In this document: in pieces, positions 8,857 through 18,087 of the stretch
Numbering within the stretch: position 1 is the stretch's first letter
Layout: each line of letters begins with the position of its first letter
Assembly: GCA_003156715.1 (NCBI GenBank)
Contig: PMHO01000060.1
Span: 1-64,000, forward strand
Length of the DNA stretch: 64,000 nucleotides
DNA from: Candidatus Tityobacter terrigena
GTDB lineage: Bacteria; Vulcanimicrobiota; Vulcanimicrobiia; Vulcanimicrobiales; Vulcanimicrobiaceae
Direction: 5' to 3'
The notes under the pieces: generated by a model
The model's input: only the letters and a program-made list of their open reading frames with translations
Told to the model about the DNA's origin: nothing
Database searches by the model: none
Position numbers and translations under genes: made by a program

Positions 8857-9699
8857 TCAAAGCCCGGATGTTAGTTGGCGTAACTTTCGTTCGCTTTCGG
8901 AACCGGGTTCGGCCGTATAGACGATGACCCGCATGTCCGGTGAATCCGGCACCAGCAGCGCCGCGTGGTCGAGTGTGATCTCGCCGACTTCAGCATGATA
9001 GAAGCGCTTTAGACCCTCACTTACGTCACAGACATCGTGTTGCGCCCACCAGCGCCGGAAATGCTGGCTGTTCTCTTGAAGCTCGGCGATCAGCGATAGG
9101 AATCGGATGTCGTCTGGATAGCGCGCCGCGACGGAGCGGAATTGCGCGACCAGGTTTGGGCCGATCGTCTCCCACGGACAGCTCGCGCGGCGGCTCGCGT
9201 CCATAAAAAAACGCCACAGCACGTTCTTCGTTTTCGGCTCGGCGGCTTCGTCGTAATCGAAAACGGCCTTCGCTGCGCGGTTGGAGGCAAGCATGTCCCA
9301 GCGCCGGCCACGCACCCAGGCGGGATTCGGATCGAACGCCGCCAGGACGCGGCGCAGGATGGGGCTGACGGTCTCGTCAGAATCGCCGTGATGGTCGGGC
9401 ATCGTCTGGCCCGCCAGCAGAAACAGATGGCGCCGCTCGGTTTCGCTCATTCGCAGCGCTCGCGCGATGCTGTTGAGCACCTGCGGCGAGACGTTGATCA
9501 GCAGGCCCTGCTCGAGCCGCGTGTACCAGGTCTCTCCGATGTTGGCCAGCAGCGCAACCTCCTCGCGCCGTAAGCCGGGCGTGCGGCGCCGCACGCCGCC
9601 GAGCAACCCAACCTCTGAAGGCGAGAGCCGAGCCCGTCGCGACCGAAGAAAATCGGTGAGTTCCGCGCGGCGTTCGAGGATGGGGCGTTGCTCAAGCAT
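8857..9699 (-). CDS. XRE-family regulator with MmyB-like ligand-binding domain
   Basis: Protein of 280 residues. Residues about 10-75 form a helix-turn-helix with the diagnostic RRRTPGLRREEVALLANIG followed by WYTRLEQG. The remaining 190 residues match the MmyB-like ligand-binding domain (PAWVRGRRWDMLASNRAA, RFRSVAARYPDD, FRRWWAQHDV, HPEVGEITL-like end). Such proteins sense small, perhaps fatty-acid-like or drug-like, molecules and often sit beside oxidoreductase or efflux genes. Here the neighbours are a DUF4386 gene downstream and a divergent DHA2 efflux gene, so control of efflux is the likely job. A sigma70-like promoter for it lies at 9760-9788. Confidence 0.88.
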   Translation of the reverse strand: MLEQRPILERRAELTDFLRSRRARLSPSEVGLLGGVRRRTPGLRREEVALLANIGETWYTRLEQGLLINVSPQVLNSIARALRMSETERRHLFLLAGQTMPDHHGDSDETVSPILRRVLAAFDPNPAWVRGRRWDMLASNRAAKAVFDYDEAAEPKTKNVLWRFFMDASRRASCPWETIGPNLVAQFRSVAARYPDDIRFLSLIAELQENSQHFRRWWAQHDVCDVSEGLKRFYHAEVGEITLDHAALLVPDSPDMRVIVYTAEPGSESERKLRQLTSGL

Positions 9700-9718
9700 G
9701 CGGTATCACTGTCAGTAC

Positions 9719-9765
9719 TAGGATAATTAAGAGTCTACTCATAGGATATCTGTGGGCGTATCCTA
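9719..9765. promoter_or_regulatory. Three TAGGATA elements in the divergent regulator/efflux promoter region
   Basis: TAGGATA occurs at 9719-9725 and 9742-9748 in direct orientation (23 bases apart) and inverted at 9759-9765, so the last two form a 7-bp inverted repeat with a 10-base spacer. The inverted copy can also be read as a -10 box (TAGGAT) of the regulator gene, since TAGACA lies 17 bases upstream of it on the minus strand (9783-9788). The copies may be operators for the MmyB-type regulator, or -10 boxes of overlapping promoters, or both. Confidence 0.55.
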
Positions 9766-9820
9766 CCACCAGGCCGCCGCTCTGTCTATGCGATCCCTGG
9801 CCTAGAGAGATCCCGACTCG

Positions 9821-11587
9821 ATGGAAGGCGCACTTCGCCAGGCGAACCGCGCACCGGTTTCCGTTCCTAAAACACCGCCCGTTGCACCGGCCGTTGCGCC
9901 GCCGACGGTCGAATACGGCGCGCGCCGGGCTCTGATCGTGGCCGGCACGATGCTTGCGGCGTTGCTGCAAACCGTCGACGCGACGATCGTCAACGTCGCG
10001 CTTCCGAACATCCAAGGCAATCTCGGCGCAAACGTCGACGAGGCGACCTGGATCGTCACCGCCTACGTCATCGCCAACGTCGTCGTCATTCCGATGACGC
10101 CATGGCTGATACAACGCCTCGGTCGCAAGACCTACTTCCTGACGTCGATCGTCGGGTTTACGGTGGCCTCGATGCTGTGCGGCATGGCGACGTCGCTCGA
10201 CGCCCTCATCGTCTTTCGCGTCGTGCAGGGCGCGTTCGGTGGTGGTCTTCTGCCGCTCGCGCAGATCGTGTTGCGTGAAACCTTCCCGCCGGAAGAAGTC
10301 GGCACGAGCCAGTCGCTCTTTGCGATGGGCGCGATCCTCGGCCCCTCGATCGGCCCGACGCTCGGAGGCGTCATTACCGACAATCTGTCGTGGCAGTGGG
10401 TATTCGACATCAACCTCGTTCCCGGCATTCTCGCGACGCTGCTGCTCGCGCTGTACCTTCGCAAGGGGGCGCCGAAAGCGAGCCCGCTCGACGTCCCGGG
10501 CATCGCCCTGCTGATCGTTGCGATCGGAAGCTTGCAGTTCGTGCTCGATCAGGGCCAGCGCGAAGACTGGTTTTCGAGCAGCGATATCTGTTTCTTCACG
10601 GCGAGCGCGCTTGCCGGTGCGGCCGCGTTCGTTTGGTGGGAGCTTCGCACGTCCCATCCGATCGTCGATCTGCGCGTTCTTCGCAACCGCGCCGTCGCAG
10701 CGGCGGCGCTGATCGGCGCCGCAATCGCGGTCAATATCTACGGCGGATTGCTGCTTCTCCCGCAATTCACGGTCGGCGAGCTTGGGTTCACCGCGACCCT
10801 CGCGGGCATCCTGATCGGTATCCGAGCCTTGCCCATCGCGCTTCTAAATATTCCGGTCGGCCGGATCGTCAACGCGAACCGCATCGATTTGAGATTGATG
10901 ATCGGAGGCGGCCTCGTCGTTTCGTCGTGCGGTTCGCTCTGGCTTTCGCAACGGATCTCGACCGGAAGCACGCTATCGACCCTCGGCCTTCCCTTGCTCG
11001 TCGTCGGTTTCGGAATCGCGTTCGTCTTCTCGCCGCTGCTCGTTTGCGCCGTGCGCGCGGTCGCGCCGGCCGATGCACCGAAAGCCGCGGCCTTCGTAAC
11101 GCTGGCGACCCAGCTCGGCGGCTCGATCGCCTCCGCCTCGCTCGTCGCTTTCGTCGATCGCCGCGAGCAGTTCCATCAAAGCATCTTGGCGGCGAACGTG
11201 ACGATGGCGCGCCTGCCTGTTACGGAATTCTTGCGGACCCATCCCGTTCGCGAGCTGTACGGGCTCGTCGTTTCTCAAGCCACGACGCTTGCTTTTGCCG
11301 ACGCCTTTTTGGCGGTCGGCTCCGTCGGTATCTTGCTTAGCCCTCTCGCGCTCGCGCTCAATAGACCAAAGGAACGTAAGCATGATGCAAATGCAGTCCC
11401 TACCACCGGTCCGCCAAAACCGCAACTTGCACTCCACGTTGCTGGCGCGCATACCGGCCGAGGCGATGGACGTCGCCTGCGACCTGTGGCTCTCCTTGAT
11501 CGAAGTAACGATGCTCCACCCGAGTCGACCCACGCAGCGGCTGGCGCGGCTTGCAGGATTGCTTTTCCTTCACGCCCTGAATGCTAA
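9821..11587 (+). CDS. DHA2-family (EmrB/QacA) multidrug efflux transporter
   Basis: Protein of 588 residues. About 14 membrane segments begin near residue 45. Motif C-like GAILGPSIGPTLGG, motif A-like RLGRKTYF and an early acidic residue (DATIVNVALPNIQ) identify the DHA2 drug:H+ antiporters of the inner membrane. The membrane body ends near residue 515. The last 70 residues, from about 11382 on, lie out of phase over the next gene and look like translated noise, so the ancestral stop has probably been lost or a frameshift has occurred. No EmrA-type partner is visible. It is divergent from the MmyB-type regulator, its probable controller. Confidence 0.88.
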   Translation: MEGALRQANRAPVSVPKTPPVAPAVAPPTVEYGARRALIVAGTMLAALLQTVDATIVNVALPNIQGNLGANVDEATWIVTAYVIANVVVIPMTPWLIQRLGRKTYFLTSIVGFTVASMLCGMATSLDALIVFRVVQGAFGGGLLPLAQIVLRETFPPEEVGTSQSLFAMGAILGPSIGPTLGGVITDNLSWQWVFDINLVPGILATLLLALYLRKGAPKASPLDVPGIALLIVAIGSLQFVLDQGQREDWFSSSDICFFTASALAGAAAFVWWELRTSHPIVDLRVLRNRAVAAAALIGAAIAVNIYGGLLLLPQFTVGELGFTATLAGILIGIRALPIALLNIPVGRIVNANRIDLRLMIGGGLVVSSCGSLWLSQRISTGSTLSTLGLPLLVVGFGIAFVFSPLLVCAVRAVAPADAPKAAAFVTLATQLGGSIASASLVAFVDRREQFHQSILAANVTMARLPVTEFLRTHPVRELYGLVVSQATTLAFADAFLAVGSVGILLSPLALALNRPKERKHDANAVPTTGPPKPQLALHVAGAHTGRGDGRRLRPVALLDRSNDAPPESTHAAAGAACRIAFPSRPEC

Positions 11588-11747
11588 CCGGCCGGAGGTC
11601 GCGCGTGACGGCCGCTGGCGCCGCTTCGTGGTTGCGCTGCACCGTCTCGCGCTCGACACGAAGTCGGCGGAATTTCGAGCGCTAGCCTCAGAGAATGCGG
11701 ACTTGTTGGACAAGCAGCACGGCGCCTGGACCGGGTCTCTTCCGTGA
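11382..11747 (+). CDS. Small helical protein of unknown function overlapping the efflux gene end
   Basis: Protein of 121 residues starting MMQMQSLPPV, preceded by AAAGGA nine bases upstream. It begins where a normal DHA2 transporter should end and overlaps that gene's 3' 206 bases in another frame. The composition (LARLAGLLFLHALN, WRRFVVALHRLALD) is amphipathic-helical and reads like a real soluble protein, much more so than the overlapping transporter tail. I do not recognise the family. It is probably translated from the efflux transcript. Confidence 0.6.
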   Translation: MMQMQSLPPVRQNRNLHSTLLARIPAEAMDVACDLWLSLIEVTMLHPSRPTQRLARLAGLLFLHALNANRPEVARDGRWRRFVVALHRLALDTKSAEFRALASENADLLDKQHGAWTGSLP

Positions 11748-11792
11748 TGTTTTCGCAGGGCCGCGCCGTAGAGTTCCACGAACCTCAGATGC

Positions 11793-12098
11793 ATGGCGAC
11801 GAAGCATTTGCAGATTCACCACGTCATCATGCATAGTCCGGGGCCGAAATGGCTCGACGGCGTCGATTTTCGAGAGCAGCCTACCGTAGACGAACACGTA
11901 GCGTATTACTCCCGGCTATCCGAGGAGGGAAATCTGTTTGAAGGCGGTCCGTTCCTGGATTCAAGCGGCGGCATGATGGTGCTATCGGCGGGCGTGACCA
12001 AGGAAACGGCGGAGCAGCTCGCGCAGGCGGATCCAACCGTCATAGGCGGCCTCCTGGTGGCGCACGTCCATCCGTGGTTACGCGCATTCACTTCTTAG
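11793..12098 (+). CDS. YciI-like protein
   Basis: Protein of 101 residues with the ferredoxin-like alpha/beta pattern of YciI/YCII proteins: a first strand HHVIMHSPGPKW, helix EHVAYYSRLSEEGNL, then FEGGPFLDSSGGMMVL with the typical G-G-P-F, and a final ADPTVIGGLLVAHVHPW. Members are small dimeric proteins of unclear chemistry. It lies 45 bases after the small gene above on the same strand and may be the last gene of the efflux transcript. Confidence 0.8.
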   Translation: MATKHLQIHHVIMHSPGPKWLDGVDFREQPTVDEHVAYYSRLSEEGNLFEGGPFLDSSGGMMVLSAGVTKETAEQLAQADPTVIGGLLVAHVHPWLRAFTS

Positions 12099-12160
12099 CC
12101 GCGCCGATGAACGGCGCGTCGCATGCCTCGCGCGTTCGCGAGACCTACGGGCAACGCCAA

Positions 12161-12193
12161 GGAGCCTGCCGGACGATTCGTCTGGCTGGCTCC
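12161..12193. terminator. Strong hairpin between convergent genes
   Basis: An inverted repeat with about 14 paired positions, one mismatch and a three-base loop lies between the YciI gene (plus) and the secreted-protein gene (minus). A second 7-bp stem follows at 12213-12230. Neither has a T run, so termination, if any, would not be of the classic intrinsic type. Confidence 0.4.
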
Positions 12194-12241
12194 CGAGCGC
12201 TACGCGGCTGAACGCCCGCCACAGCGGGCGATTCGACCGGG

Positions 12242-12679
12242 TCAGCTCTTGACGCAGTAGACGTCGAAGAGGGCCGTGGTGCCCGACGGTGACCCGCCCG
12301 GCCAATAGAAGTGCCATCCATATTCATTGTAATTCACCGGGTTTTCGTCGATGCGAGGGCCGTTGTACGTAACGTATACCCCAGACGTCTGACCCACTGA
12401 ATTAAGAGCGTAAGCGCCGCTCGAAGCATTGTAGCCGGAGGGACAGCTCGTGCCTAGCTGGATCGAAGTCGTTCCCGCGGTAAAACTGAAGCTCGTGACA
12501 CCCACCCAACCGTTGGAGCTCTTGTGCGGCGTCATGGTTAGCGGAAGCGATGTGATGCCCGCCTGAGCCGGAAGACTGGAGACGCCGGCAAAGAGGCCCG
12601 CTGCCATGACGAAACCAGCTATTGCCGCGCCGATTCGAGCGCGTCGCTGGACCATCGTGACGATCGTATCGTGTAACAT
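12242..12679 (-). CDS. Secreted protein of unknown function
   Basis: Protein of 145 residues from the ATG at 12679 (AAAGG about 9-13 bases upstream), with a Sec signal: basic VQRRARIG, hydrophobic AAIAGFVMAAGLFAG, then LPAQAG. The mature part of about 105 residues is rich in Gly, Ser, Thr and aromatic residues and probably beta-sheet (VGVTSFSFTAGTTSIQLG, GVYVTYNGPR, YGWHFYWPGG). Two Cys (TSCPSG, VYCVKS) could form one disulphide. No family recognised. It has its own transcript. Confidence 0.6.
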   Translation of the reverse strand: MLHDTIVTMVQRRARIGAAIAGFVMAAGLFAGVSSLPAQAGITSLPLTMTPHKSSNGWVGVTSFSFTAGTTSIQLGTSCPSGYNASSGAYALNSVGQTSGVYVTYNGPRIDENPVNYNEYGWHFYWPGGSPSGTTALFDVYCVKS

Positions 12680-12867
12680 GTTCGTGTGCCTTTCTGTGAT
12701 TAGCTTAGAAGGTGCGCCGGACACTAGGTGGTCCGGCTCAACCCATGCTAACCAGGGGGCGTCTCCAAACCGTCTCCGCGTATCGGCGCAACCCGCCGTT
12801 GGTTGGATCCGGTCGCCACTCCGGCTGCCGCCGCCCTATGGGCCCGTGGGCGCACCCAGCCGCCAGG

Positions 12868-13518
12868 CTACTCGTACTCGTCCGAACCAAGCACCCAGAT
12901 AAACGACTGGATGTCGATTAAGTCGCGCGGATGAAGGTCGCTCACGTCGGCCTGCACGGTCTCTGCGAACGCAAGATAGTTCGCATACACGCTCCATGAA
13001 GGCCGTGACTCGTAATGGAAGGGGAAGCCATAGATTTCGGCGGCTCGCCGCGTAACATTTGGCTTGAGGAAAATGTGCCTGTCGGGTTGGGCGATGAAAC
13101 CGAACGCCGTCGCCATCGGCCACGTCAGCACGCGTGTCTGTTTTCGAGGAAGGGTGCCGATGACTGCGCACCAATCGTCGAACCTCCGCCTGTCGCCGGC
13201 CCGTCCGTACAAGAACGCAAAGAGCCCTTCCGCGAACGCTTTGGCGCCGGCCTCGGACTTCACGGCGTCGCGCAAAGCCATCTTTTCGAACGAAAAGAGT
13301 AGGTTTGTGCGAGACTCGATTTTGACGGCGCGCGAGGCGATCTCCAGGAATGCGCCGGCACCAAGCAGATTTGAGAAACGCGTCCGCCCGAGTATGTCGC
13401 GCCATCTCTCGTGGGCTTCCCACTTGTAATCGCGCTCCCAATCCACATAGGTCGCGTCGTAGAAACCGCCGGGAAAGAACTTTAAGAAGGTACGCCGGCA
13501 GCGCCTCGCGGAAAGCAT
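12868..13518 (-). CDS. Conserved hypothetical protein
   Basis: Soluble protein of about 216 residues if started at the ATG at 13518. The body, from FFPGGFYDATYVDWERDYK through ESRTNLLFSFEKMALRDA, PRKQTRVLTWPMATAFGF, KPNVTRRAAE and IDIQSFIWVLGSDEY, reads as one conserved domain that I recognise as a recurring hypothetical protein with no assigned role. The N-terminus is unclear. The same frame continues upstream to 13611 with poor sequence, and a neighbouring frame reads better there, so a frameshift near 13480-13500 may have removed the original start. Confidence 0.6.
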   Translation of the reverse strand: MLSARRCRRTFLKFFPGGFYDATYVDWERDYKWEAHERWRDILGRTRFSNLLGAGAFLEIASRAVKIESRTNLLFSFEKMALRDAVKSEAGAKAFAEGLFAFLYGRAGDRRRFDDWCAVIGTLPRKQTRVLTWPMATAFGFIAQPDRHIFLKPNVTRRAAEIYGFPFHYESRPSWSVYANYLAFAETVQADVSDLHPRDLIDIQSFIWVLGSDEYE

Positions 13519-13785
13519 GCGAGCGCCCGAACGAGTGGCGACCGGCCGTTCCGCCACGCTTGCCGATTTGGCCCACATAGAAACCGGTTTCCCAAAGCTC
13601 CCGAAGCCCAATCGTCGCGCGAACCTCCGAGTGCGAACTCCGGTCGTATAATTAAAATGACCCAGGGCGCTTGCGGCTCGCTGCGCACGAAAAAGTGAGT
13701 CGCTAAGCCCTCGAAGCTGTGTTTACCGCCGCAGGGGCGCGCTGCAGGAAATCTTCGCGCTCTGCATCGTGACGCTCGGCTTGAT

Positions 13786-15102
13786 CTACGGCGATATTTT
13801 GAAGACGGTCCCGTCGCCGCTTGCACTCGAGAGACCGGCATCGCTCGTGGTCCCATACAGCGCGCCGCCCGCGGCGATCAGACCGGCCGCCGGGTTTCCG
13901 CCTTCCGTGCCGCCTTGGAACCGGTGGAGCACGCTTTCCTGACCGGACTTATTGACCTCGAAGACGATTCCGTTGCCGTGGCTGCTTGGAGCAGCGGTGC
14001 CGCCAAAGTACGTGGTGCCGTAGAGCTCGCCGCGCACGGCGATCAAGCCCGCCAATGGGCTTGCGCCGTCAAGCCCGGCTTGGAAGCGATGGAGTATTCG
14101 TTCTCTGCCGGACAGGCTCACTTCGAAAACGGTTCCGTTACTGATGCTCGGGTTAACCGAACCACCATAAGTGGTGGTTCCGTAGAGCTTGCCGTTCAGA
14201 GCGATGAGGTTCGCTGCAGGGGTCTCGCCATCCAGTCGGCCCTTAAAAGTGTAGAGTACGTTTTCTTCGCCGGAAGTGCTCACTTCGAAGACGGTGCCGT
14301 TGAGGGTTCCGCCTCCGGCCGTGGTCCCGTAGAGCTCCCCATTCAGGGCGATCAAGCCGGCTAATGGGTAAGCGCCGTCCGGCTGGTTCTTGAAGTGATA
14401 GATGACGCTTTCGTTACCGGACGTGCTCACCTCGTAGACCGTTCCGCCCCCGCCGGTCGGACCGCCACCCTCCTCCGTGGTGCCGTAGAGCGCACCGTTC
14501 ACGGCGATCAGGTTTGCATACGGGAACGCGCCGTCGTCCAGCCCTCCTTTAAATCGGTGGAGGATGCGTTCTTTGCCCGACGTGCTCACCTCGAAGACCG
14601 TACCGTTGCCACCGCTCGGACCGTCGCCGCCAAATCGCGTGGTGCCGTAAAGCTTGCCGTCCACGGCGATTAGGCTCGCTTCCGGCGATGCGCCGTCCGT
14701 CCCGCCTTTGAAGCTGTAGAGCACGCGTTCGCTGCCGGATTTGCTCACTTCGAAGACGGTTCCGTCGTTATCGGAACCGCCCCCGGACACCGTCGTGCCG
14801 TAAAACACTCCGTTCAGCTCGACTAAGTTCGCTTGCGGGCTTGCACCGTCCATCCCGCCTTTGAAGGCGTAAATGGACTTGAAACCGGCGCTCGTCCAAG
14901 GGTCCAACATGAACGATTCGTTCGGACGCTGCGCTGCAACCAGCGACGATATGGCGCCATCCGGTACGCCGGCCGGAAGCGGCAAAGAACCGCCGCTACC
15001 CTTCGAGCAACCCGCAAGCGCGGCGCCGCAGACGACCGAGAACAACATTCGAAGCGAGCGCGCTCGCGCCACGTAGGCAAAATCGGACCGTGCTATAAGC
15101 AT
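13786..15102 (-). CDS. Gloeo_Verruco (TIGR03803) repeat lipoprotein
   Basis: Protein of 438 residues. The lipobox LAGC follows a hydrophobic segment (Cys near residue 32). The rest is eight tandem repeats of about 45 residues with the pattern LYSFKGGxDGAxPxAxLIAxNGxLYGTTxxGGxxxxGTVFEVSxSG, which matches the Gloeo/Verruco repeat model and probably folds as a propeller of short blades. Exported, likely anchored to a membrane. It starts 12 bases after the stop of the aldehyde dehydrogenase gene on the same strand, so it may ride on the gabT-patA-aldehyde dehydrogenase transcript, although a functional link is not evident. Confidence 0.88.
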   Translation of the reverse strand: MLIARSDFAYVARARSLRMLFSVVCGAALAGCSKGSGGSLPLPAGVPDGAISSLVAAQRPNESFMLDPWTSAGFKSIYAFKGGMDGASPQANLVELNGVFYGTTVSGGGSDNDGTVFEVSKSGSERVLYSFKGGTDGASPEASLIAVDGKLYGTTRFGGDGPSGGNGTVFEVSTSGKERILHRFKGGLDDGAFPYANLIAVNGALYGTTEEGGGPTGGGGTVYEVSTSGNESVIYHFKNQPDGAYPLAGLIALNGELYGTTAGGGTLNGTVFEVSTSGEENVLYTFKGRLDGETPAANLIALNGKLYGTTTYGGSVNPSISNGTVFEVSLSGRERILHRFQAGLDGASPLAGLIAVRGELYGTTYFGGTAAPSSHGNGIVFEVNKSGQESVLHRFQGGTEGGNPAAGLIAAGGALYGTTSDAGLSSASGDGTVFKISP

Positions 15103-15114
15103 TTGACCCGCCCT

Positions 15115-16659
15115 TCACTCGGTGTCGCGGAACCAGCCGCTTGGCTCGACTGCAAGGTTGATGTTGATCTGCTTGACCTCGGTGTACGCATCGTAGCCGT
15201 AAGTGCCAAGCTCGCGGCCGATCCCCGATTGTTTATAACCGCCCCACGGAGCTTCGTTGTACGTCGGGTGGTAGGCGTTGATCCAGGTGATGCCGGCACG
15301 GAGCTTTCGGATTACGCGCAGCGCTCGCGCTGCGTCGTTCGTGAAGACGGCCCCCGCGAGGCCGTAGGGCGAATCGTTGGCTAGCGCGATTGCGGCCGCT
15401 TCGTCATCGAAGACCTGCACGGCGAGCACCGGTCCGAAGATCTCTTCCTGCACGATACGCATGCTCGGGCGCGTGTCGGTAAAGATCGTCGGAAGGATGA
15501 AGTTGCCGCGTTCGCCGAGTTCGCCGCCGAGCCGCGAACCGCCGCAGGCCAGCGTCGCGCCCTCCTCGGATCCGATCCGGATGTACTCTTCAACACGGTC
15601 GCGTTGGCGACGGCTCACGAGCGGCCCCATCTCCGTGCGCGGGTCGAAGCCGTCGCCCACCACGATGTTCTTCGCGCGGCGCACGAGTTCGGCGACGAAG
15701 CGGCCGGCCAAGGTGCGCTGAACGAGCAGGCGCGAGCCGGCCGAACACACTTGCCCGGCATTGGCGTAGATACCGAACAGCGCGTAGTCGACCGCCGTTG
15801 CGAAATCGGCATCGTCGAAAACGATGTTGGGCGATTTCCCGCCGAGTTCGAGCGAGATCTTTTTCACGTTGAGCGCCGCTGCACGCATGACCGACTGCCC
15901 GGTCCGCACGCTGCCGGTGAAGGCGATCTTGTCGACGTGCAGGCTTTCCGCGAGCGCCGCACCGGCAACGGGTCCGGCACCGGGAAGCACGCTGAGCACG
16001 CCGCTCGGAAAGCCGGCATCCTGCGTCAGCTTGGCCAGCCAGAGCGCCGAAAGCGGCGTGTATTCCGAAGGCTTCAGGATGCAAACGTTGCCGGCCGCGA
16101 GTGCCGGCGCGAGCTTCCAAACGGCCATCAAAAGGGGATAATTCCAAGGCACGATCTGCCCGCACACGCCGATCGGCTCGCGTACGGTGAAGCTCTGCGA
16201 CGGTGCAGGAACGTCGAAGGTCTGCCCGTGCGGCTTGGTCGCGAGCCCTGCATAGTACCGAAAGCAATTGGCCGCGTCCGCAACATCGTATTCCGCCTCG
16301 CGTAGCGGCTTGCCGCAATTGAGCGTCTCCATGGCCGCGAAATCGACGGCGTTGCGGTCGATCGCGTCCGCAAGCCGGTTGAGCAAACGCGCGCGTTCGA
16401 GCGCGGAGGTTTGCGGCCACGGACCGTCATCGAAGGCCCTGCGAGCGATGGCGATTGCCCGTTCGGCGTCTTTCACGGTGGCTTCCGCGGTACGGGCGAT
16501 GGGCTCGCCGGTCGCCGGGTCGACGAGTTCCCGCGTGGCGCCGTCGGAGGCGGCGTGCCATTCACCCCCGAGGTATAGCAGCACGTCGCCGGACGCGCCG
16601 CATTCAAGGTGGCGCAGCGAGGCGGCGCGATCGGCCGCGGGTCGTTCGGCTTGTAACAT
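15115..16659 (-). CDS. NAD-dependent aldehyde dehydrogenase (aminoaldehyde/betaine aldehyde type)
   Basis: Protein of 514 residues from the ATG at 16659, chosen because GAGGAG lies seven bases upstream; an earlier ATG (16683) overlaps the patA stop as TAATG. It has the class hallmarks: PWNYPLLMAVWKLAPALAAG, the Glu motif ELGGKSPNIVF and the nucleophile Cys in NAGQVCSAGSRL, then IFGPVLAVQVF and PWGGYKQSGIGRELG near the end. The family oxidises aldehydes with NAD(P). Following patA in the same operon, 4-aminobutanal to 4-aminobutyrate is the most likely reaction, although succinate semialdehyde (the gabT product) is also possible. All catalytic residues are present. Confidence 0.88.
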   Translation of the reverse strand: MLQAERPAADRAASLRHLECGASGDVLLYLGGEWHAASDGATRELVDPATGEPIARTAEATVKDAERAIAIARRAFDDGPWPQTSALERARLLNRLADAIDRNAVDFAAMETLNCGKPLREAEYDVADAANCFRYYAGLATKPHGQTFDVPAPSQSFTVREPIGVCGQIVPWNYPLLMAVWKLAPALAAGNVCILKPSEYTPLSALWLAKLTQDAGFPSGVLSVLPGAGPVAGAALAESLHVDKIAFTGSVRTGQSVMRAAALNVKKISLELGGKSPNIVFDDADFATAVDYALFGIYANAGQVCSAGSRLLVQRTLAGRFVAELVRRAKNIVVGDGFDPRTEMGPLVSRRQRDRVEEYIRIGSEEGATLACGGSRLGGELGERGNFILPTIFTDTRPSMRIVQEEIFGPVLAVQVFDDEAAAIALANDSPYGLAGAVFTNDAARALRVIRKLRAGITWINAYHPTYNEAPWGGYKQSGIGRELGTYGYDAYTEVKQININLAVEPSGWFRDTE

Positions 16660-16682
16660 GGGAATCTCCTCGCAGGTCGTCA

Positions 16683-18071
<1,389 letters not shown>

Positions 18072-18087
18072 TCAATGGCGTGCGGCA

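Noticed and set aside
9692-10765. 357-codon minus-strand frame over the efflux transporter
   Set aside because: Charged, low-complexity antisense noise; the plus strand holds a 14-helix transporter.
12836-13576. 246-codon minus-strand frame overlapping the conserved hypothetical gene
   Set aside because: Most of it is out-of-frame noise; only its first 50 codons look protein-like and may reflect a frameshift, noted as a finding.
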